DNA of 64,000 bases from Aquila chrysaetos chrysaetos. Lineage: Eukaryota > Chordata > Aves > Accipitriformes > Accipitridae. Made by a program: the position numbers and the translations under genes. Positions 59,621-64,000 of this stretch are shown here, in pieces (positions within the stretch are counted from its first letter, which is position 1; each line of letters opens with the position of its first letter). The stretch is taken from positions 53,722,224-53,786,223 of the forward strand of contig NC_044004.1 in NCBI RefSeq assembly GCF_900496995.4. The letters are read 5' to 3'. The notes below the pieces were generated by a model. It saw only the letters and a program-made list of their open reading frames with translations, did not search any database and was not told the DNA's origin.

Positions 59621-62549
59621 GGCAGAATAATGACTATTTTCCTCTGTGGCTTTCAACTAAGTTTTTAGTTTTGTTCAATCTGTTGCCTCTTGACATTCCT
59701 TTAGTATAGGAGGAAGAAAATGGATGCCTTGAAATCTTGCATGTGGAGTTTTTCCTTTCATGTGTCTGATGTTCCAGCACATCAAAAATGTTAGTGTCCT
59801 TCCCGTTTCCTTTCTCCCCTACACGTATTTCATCTCTGCGCTTCTATCTGTGTTTTGCTGTCATCTTCTTTATAGTCTTTCCAGCTTCCTGCACAGTCTT
59901 CCAATCCTTGCCTGACTTCCCCATGCTGCCTTTTTTGTGCTATTCCTCAGTATTTTAGGAAGCAGTTGCTTTGCATATTTAACCATCTGTGGGTTTTCAA
60001 GTTTTTTTTCTGAAAATCTATCCTTTCCACAGGTACTCTGGCAGATCTAATTAAAAAAAAAAAAAAATTAATTCTACATAGTACTTGCTCATTCTGTTAG
60101 TGTTTGTTCTTCATTACTCAGAAACTTTGACTATACCTGAATATATTTATTCTCATCTTTTCCTTTAGGACCTGTGAATTGGTGCAATTTGTTTTTGATT
60201 ACTTGATTTGGAGTCCTTATTGCAGTAGTTCAGTTGCTAGTAGTCTTCGTATTACCTAATCGTATCGTGAGTAGCAGAAAATGTGCGATGTTATTTGCAA
60301 AGCAGCTGTCAAGGTATAGATGTGTAGGTATAGAGCATTCCACAATTATGTATGGAGAGAGCCTTGTTTTCCCTTTTGGAGCGAAAGGAGGAAATTGTGC
60401 ATTAGGCTTGTCATTCAGGAGGTCCCTCCCATTGCTGCTTTCCTATGAAAAGCCGTGGTCAGCCATCACCTTGTCCAGAAATGTCCTCTTCGGGGTTACT
60501 CAAGTTACTTGCAGTGTTGATTGGAGCACTTTCTATTTCTAAGTGTCAGGGGCTGGTTTACGGCTGGCTGTCTTTATGGGTGGACAAGATGTGATTTAAC
60601 ACATACTTTTCATTGCAAGACCACCCAACTATAACACTCTGAGGGAGAGAGCTGTGATGCTTGACCATGTTTTTATACGCTGTATTGATATGTATTGGCT
60701 GTGAGAGTATCTGGTTACACATTTGAGCACTCCCTAGCTGTTCTCTAATTGCTCCTGTTTTGCTCATGGTTGCTTAATGTGTAATCTTGACTGTTACACT
60801 GAACTCATACTATTTAAGCTGCTGGGAACCTGTGCTCGGCATTAAATGTACAGCTGGTACAGCTGTGGCTACTTCACTCTGCCACTGTGGAAGCTGCAAG
60901 TCTCGCCAAGGAGCAAGCTTGCCACAGCGTTGACCTGTAAAGTGAGTTGCTTTAATATGAAGGCCGTGGAAAACACTCCAGCACATAGCTGCTCTAGTAC
61001 AACTCGTCGTGGTGTGAATGCACTGCAGAAACCCTCTAATTTCCTCCTGTGCTGGGGGAGCTCTGTTTCTAATAAGGTTCAGTGAAAAGGTTTAGCAAGT
61101 GTGGAATGGAGCTACAACAGTCTAAACTGACTGCAGGGGTGTCCTTTGTATTAACAGCGGTTTTCTGATCTTCTTGCCCCCCAAAGCAGGCATGCATTGG
61201 TTTAGAGAGCTCTAGCTGCTGATAGGGGAAGAACTCTCTGTATGAATTGTATCTAAGACCAAGAACTGGATCTTTACCTCCTGTAAACAGACGGTTCGTC
61301 ATTTGACCTGGTATTGCTGCACTGGGGACAGGGCCAAACTCTGCTGGAGCCACTCATGGAGTCTGCTTGCCAACGTGGCCAATAACATATTTACTGTATG
61401 TATGCTTTACATATATGTATCCTGTAAGTATACATAGCATGCTGTGTGTATGTGAATGATCGTGTATGTGTATGCTGAATGTGTAGTTTAATAAGAAAGC
61501 GGGGGAAAAAATACGCAAGGAGGAAAAATGGCTCAAGATAAGCCATTCCAGTGCAGGGTTGTTGCAGGACAACTCTTTAACTACAAGAAATCTGGCTTAA
61601 GCCCTTGCAGTGCTAGCCGTGGGAGTTTTGTCCACAGGACAAAAGCTCAGGAGCTGCCAAAACCGAGAGTGTTTTGATTGGATTATGAAAGGCTACTTTT
61701 TCTTTCTAGCAGGGTGGGTGGCTGTTGGGGAACTATCTGAAGAAACTAGACTTATACAGGGAGGCAAAACCTGTGTGGGACAGCAGGGTCTTTTGAGTAG
61801 TCATCCCACTTGGGTATATTTCTTCTAATTTTGTGAGTTGATAATACCAACCTACAAACTACCTTTTGAAGCTGCGTAGGAATCATGGCCCAAACTCTCA
61901 GATCCCAAGCCTGCTGTGGATTGCCAGCACTGGTTTGCCATGACAGGTTTTAGATTTACTGCCTTAGGCAAAGTGCTTCCTGCTTGCTCAGCAGAACTTC
62001 AGTTACCAAGCAATTTTTAAAAGAAGAACTAGCAGCTTTCTTTTAGTAAAGCAAAAGGGTTAAATTCTTGCTATAGTATTGGAGGCTTAATCACAAATTA
62101 GAAGCATTAAGGCAATAAAATCTGTCCGCAGAGTATACTTCACCTCAATCTTTTTCTAGAGGTGTCTTTGGGTTATAAAGAAGCATTTGTGAGCTAGAGT
62201 AAATTCCAAACTGAAGACCTATTCTGCCAGGGCACTTCTGTGGAGTCCTGTGTTTCACAAGATCTTCCTGAGTTTTTGAGTTTCTATGTTTGAGCGATGT
62301 ATTGACTTTCAATGCTTAAAGCATGTTTCAGGACCCTTCATATTTCCCTACTATGAATGTGTGGTGTTGCCTGACTGCTTAGTGTCTGTGACATTGCCCT
62401 GCTCTACTTCAGAGTATATACCCATGATGAGTACGAGCCTTGGATGTGATGATCTTTCCTTTCTGTTTGGTCTTTTTCTCAGGGAAACAAATTGATTGCA
62501 GTCATAAAAGTATACTGTTCCATTTTGTGGACACAAAGCACAGAAGCTT

Positions 62550-62551
<2 letters not shown>
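59621..62551. other. Non-coding stretch
   Basis: A15 at 60,053-60,067. No recognised gene. A 94-codon minus-strand frame at 61,069-61,353 has no splice context or familiar motif. Confidence 0.45.

Positions 62552-62578
<27 letters not shown>
62552..62578. repeat. Poly-T tract (27)
   Basis: Longest homopolymer in the window, immediately followed by AAATCC. No poly-A retroposon is recognisable on the minus strand next to it. Confidence 0.95.
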
Positions 62579-62583
<5 letters not shown>

Positions 62584-64000
62584 CTAAAAAGCATGTAACA
62601 TGAAGCTTTTCATAGTTACATCATGGCTTATGTATTATATATATTAAAAAATCAATTTTTTTATTTAAAGGTTTACTATGTAATTTCTGTAGAAAGCTTT
62701 ATATAGTGTGTTTAAAATATTAACACCTGACGTACATGACTCATTTTCTTCCCTCTCTTAGCTTTAAGGAACTTGGTAACATAACATAAAAATTTCAGTT
62801 GTTCGTAGAGGAAAGAACAACATTTTTACTAGATATGGAAAATTCCAAGTGGAACATGTAAAGAGATAAAATACCATTTGGAGATTTAAGAACACATTTT
62901 ACGATTCTGACTTTTTTTGACGCAGACCACACAACAACCTCACAAGTACTCTCTTTTCCCTTGCAGTAGAGTAACTCATACTGAGAGAAATCACATAGGC
63001 AGAGAAACATAAATTATTTATTTGAATAACTCTCTCTTCAGTGCTTTCCTGAGAAGCCAGAAAACAGTACCACATAATGTTGAAAATTTCTTTTTACAAC
63101 TAAAATACTTTGTCGTTGCAGGTGATGTCTATTTTTGCGTTAGTGTTTGTGGTCAAGCAAAGAGCCAGTTCTTTTCCTTTCTCCACCTTTTAATAGCTTA
63201 GGACAGTTTCAGGGCTCCTGTAATCAGTGCCAACTGGCACTTGTTAGGGGCAGCCGCAGAGTCATGCCAACCTGTGCAGACATCTGCTGCGTGTTTATGG
63301 GTAAGACCGACTGAGTGCAATTCTCCTTAGAATAAAGGTTACATCATAGCGATTGCTGAGGTGAGGCAGAGGTTGAAAGTATATAGCAGATTTTTTTCTT
63401 TTCCTGCTCCAGTTTTAATTTGTTAGCACACCTGCAGGTCTGGCATTTGTTTTGTTCTTTGCTTCCTCTCCTTTCAATATATATAAATGGCTCACTGGAG
63501 GCAAGACTACCTCTAGTTTTATTTCCAGCTAACTTAACCCCATGCTGCTGCCCCCCAACACCCACATCGCCGCACCCAGAAGTGCACTCCATCCTTTTCT
63601 TTCTCTGTTAGGTAGTTTGCAAGAGGGAATTGGTGAATGTTGGTCTTGGAAATCTCTACAGAAAATCAGAATTTAACACCTCTCATTTAAAAATTACTTT
63701 TAATGTTTAAATATAAGGGTAGATATAAAGAGCTTGTAAGAGGAACATAGTTTATCATTCCACAGGGACAAAAGATGAAGAGCATGACATCTGGAAAGTT
63801 TGGTAATATAAATAAAACCAACTGGAAACAGATGGATAATGGGGAGCTCATCTCCTACTACAAGTGTTCCTGTTTTAAGAAAAGGCTAAATCTGTTTTTA
63901 GTACCTGGCAGTATTTTAAAAAGGACTTTCTGTATCACAGAGGAAGTTTCTAATGAAGAAATAGAATTCTTCTGTTCTCTGTGGAGCCAGGATTTATTCA
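62579..64000. other. Non-coding stretch to window end
   Basis: AT-rich DNA. A short acceptor-donor pair surrounds 63,767-63,802 (CATTCCACAG, then TTTG|GTAATA) but the 36-base segment is too short to support. No repeat recognised. Confidence 0.45.

Noticed and set aside
61069..61353. 94-codon minus-strand frame
   Set aside because: No splice context, no recognised motif, and a length usual for chance frames in this window.
63767..63802. 36-base segment between an acceptor and a donor near the right edge
   Set aside because: Too short, with a weak donor (GTAATA) and no coding support.
1..64000. CRISPR arrays, tRNA or rRNA genes, bacterial operons, complete retroviral genes
   Set aside because: No spaced direct repeats, no cloverleaf or A/B-box pairs noticed, and no gag, pol or env-like long frames. 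The LTRs are solo and the composition is vertebrate.

Overview
The window looks like nuclear DNA of a bird, most likely a neoavian species; the species cannot be told from the sequence. The signs are a CR1 LINE 3' end (a retroposon common in birds and reptiles), two solo LTRs of a family I associate with avian endogenous retroviruses, low repeat density, no primate or rodent SINEs, AT-rich introns or intergenic DNA, and one strong vertebrate CpG island. There is no bacterial-style coding. Nearly all open frames are under 130 codons and look like chance.

Layout. 1-28.4 kb is mostly non-coding, with a small isolated CpG-rich patch (about 1.5-1.75 kb), a CR1 tail (3.4 kb), a (CT)n microsatellite (12.26 kb), a 21-C tract (13.38 kb), a MIR-like relic (13.86 kb), a GC-rich block with an inverted pair of E-box-like motifs (18.1-18.5 kb), and a few short open segments flanked by good splice-site matches. 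None of these segments is recognisable as a known protein. 28.45-29.54 kb is the main CpG island. It contains what looks like an ATG-less first exon on the + strand ending at a GTAAGG donor (29,159). A second candidate exon at 31,372-31,481 has a strong acceptor, a GTAAGT donor and an ATG in good context. The simplest model is a + strand gene that starts here and runs right through long introns; I could not identify the gene.

The right half (29-64 kb) is therefore probably mainly intron. It holds an L2-like relic (31.6 kb), an AT-rich octamer/homeodomain motif cluster (33.6-33.9 kb), simple repeats, two solo LTRs in convergent orientation at 47.47-49.22 kb (the first has perfect 5-bp target-site duplications), and an antisense remnant of an old CR1/L3-type LINE (about 58.4-59.6 kb).

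I found no new multigene system, CRISPR array, tRNA or rRNA gene. The points most worth checking are the unidentified promoter and exon pair, the isolated CpG patch, the G10-CAA-C6 snap-back element in the first exon, the LTR pair, and the excess of poly-T over poly-A tracts on the + strand.
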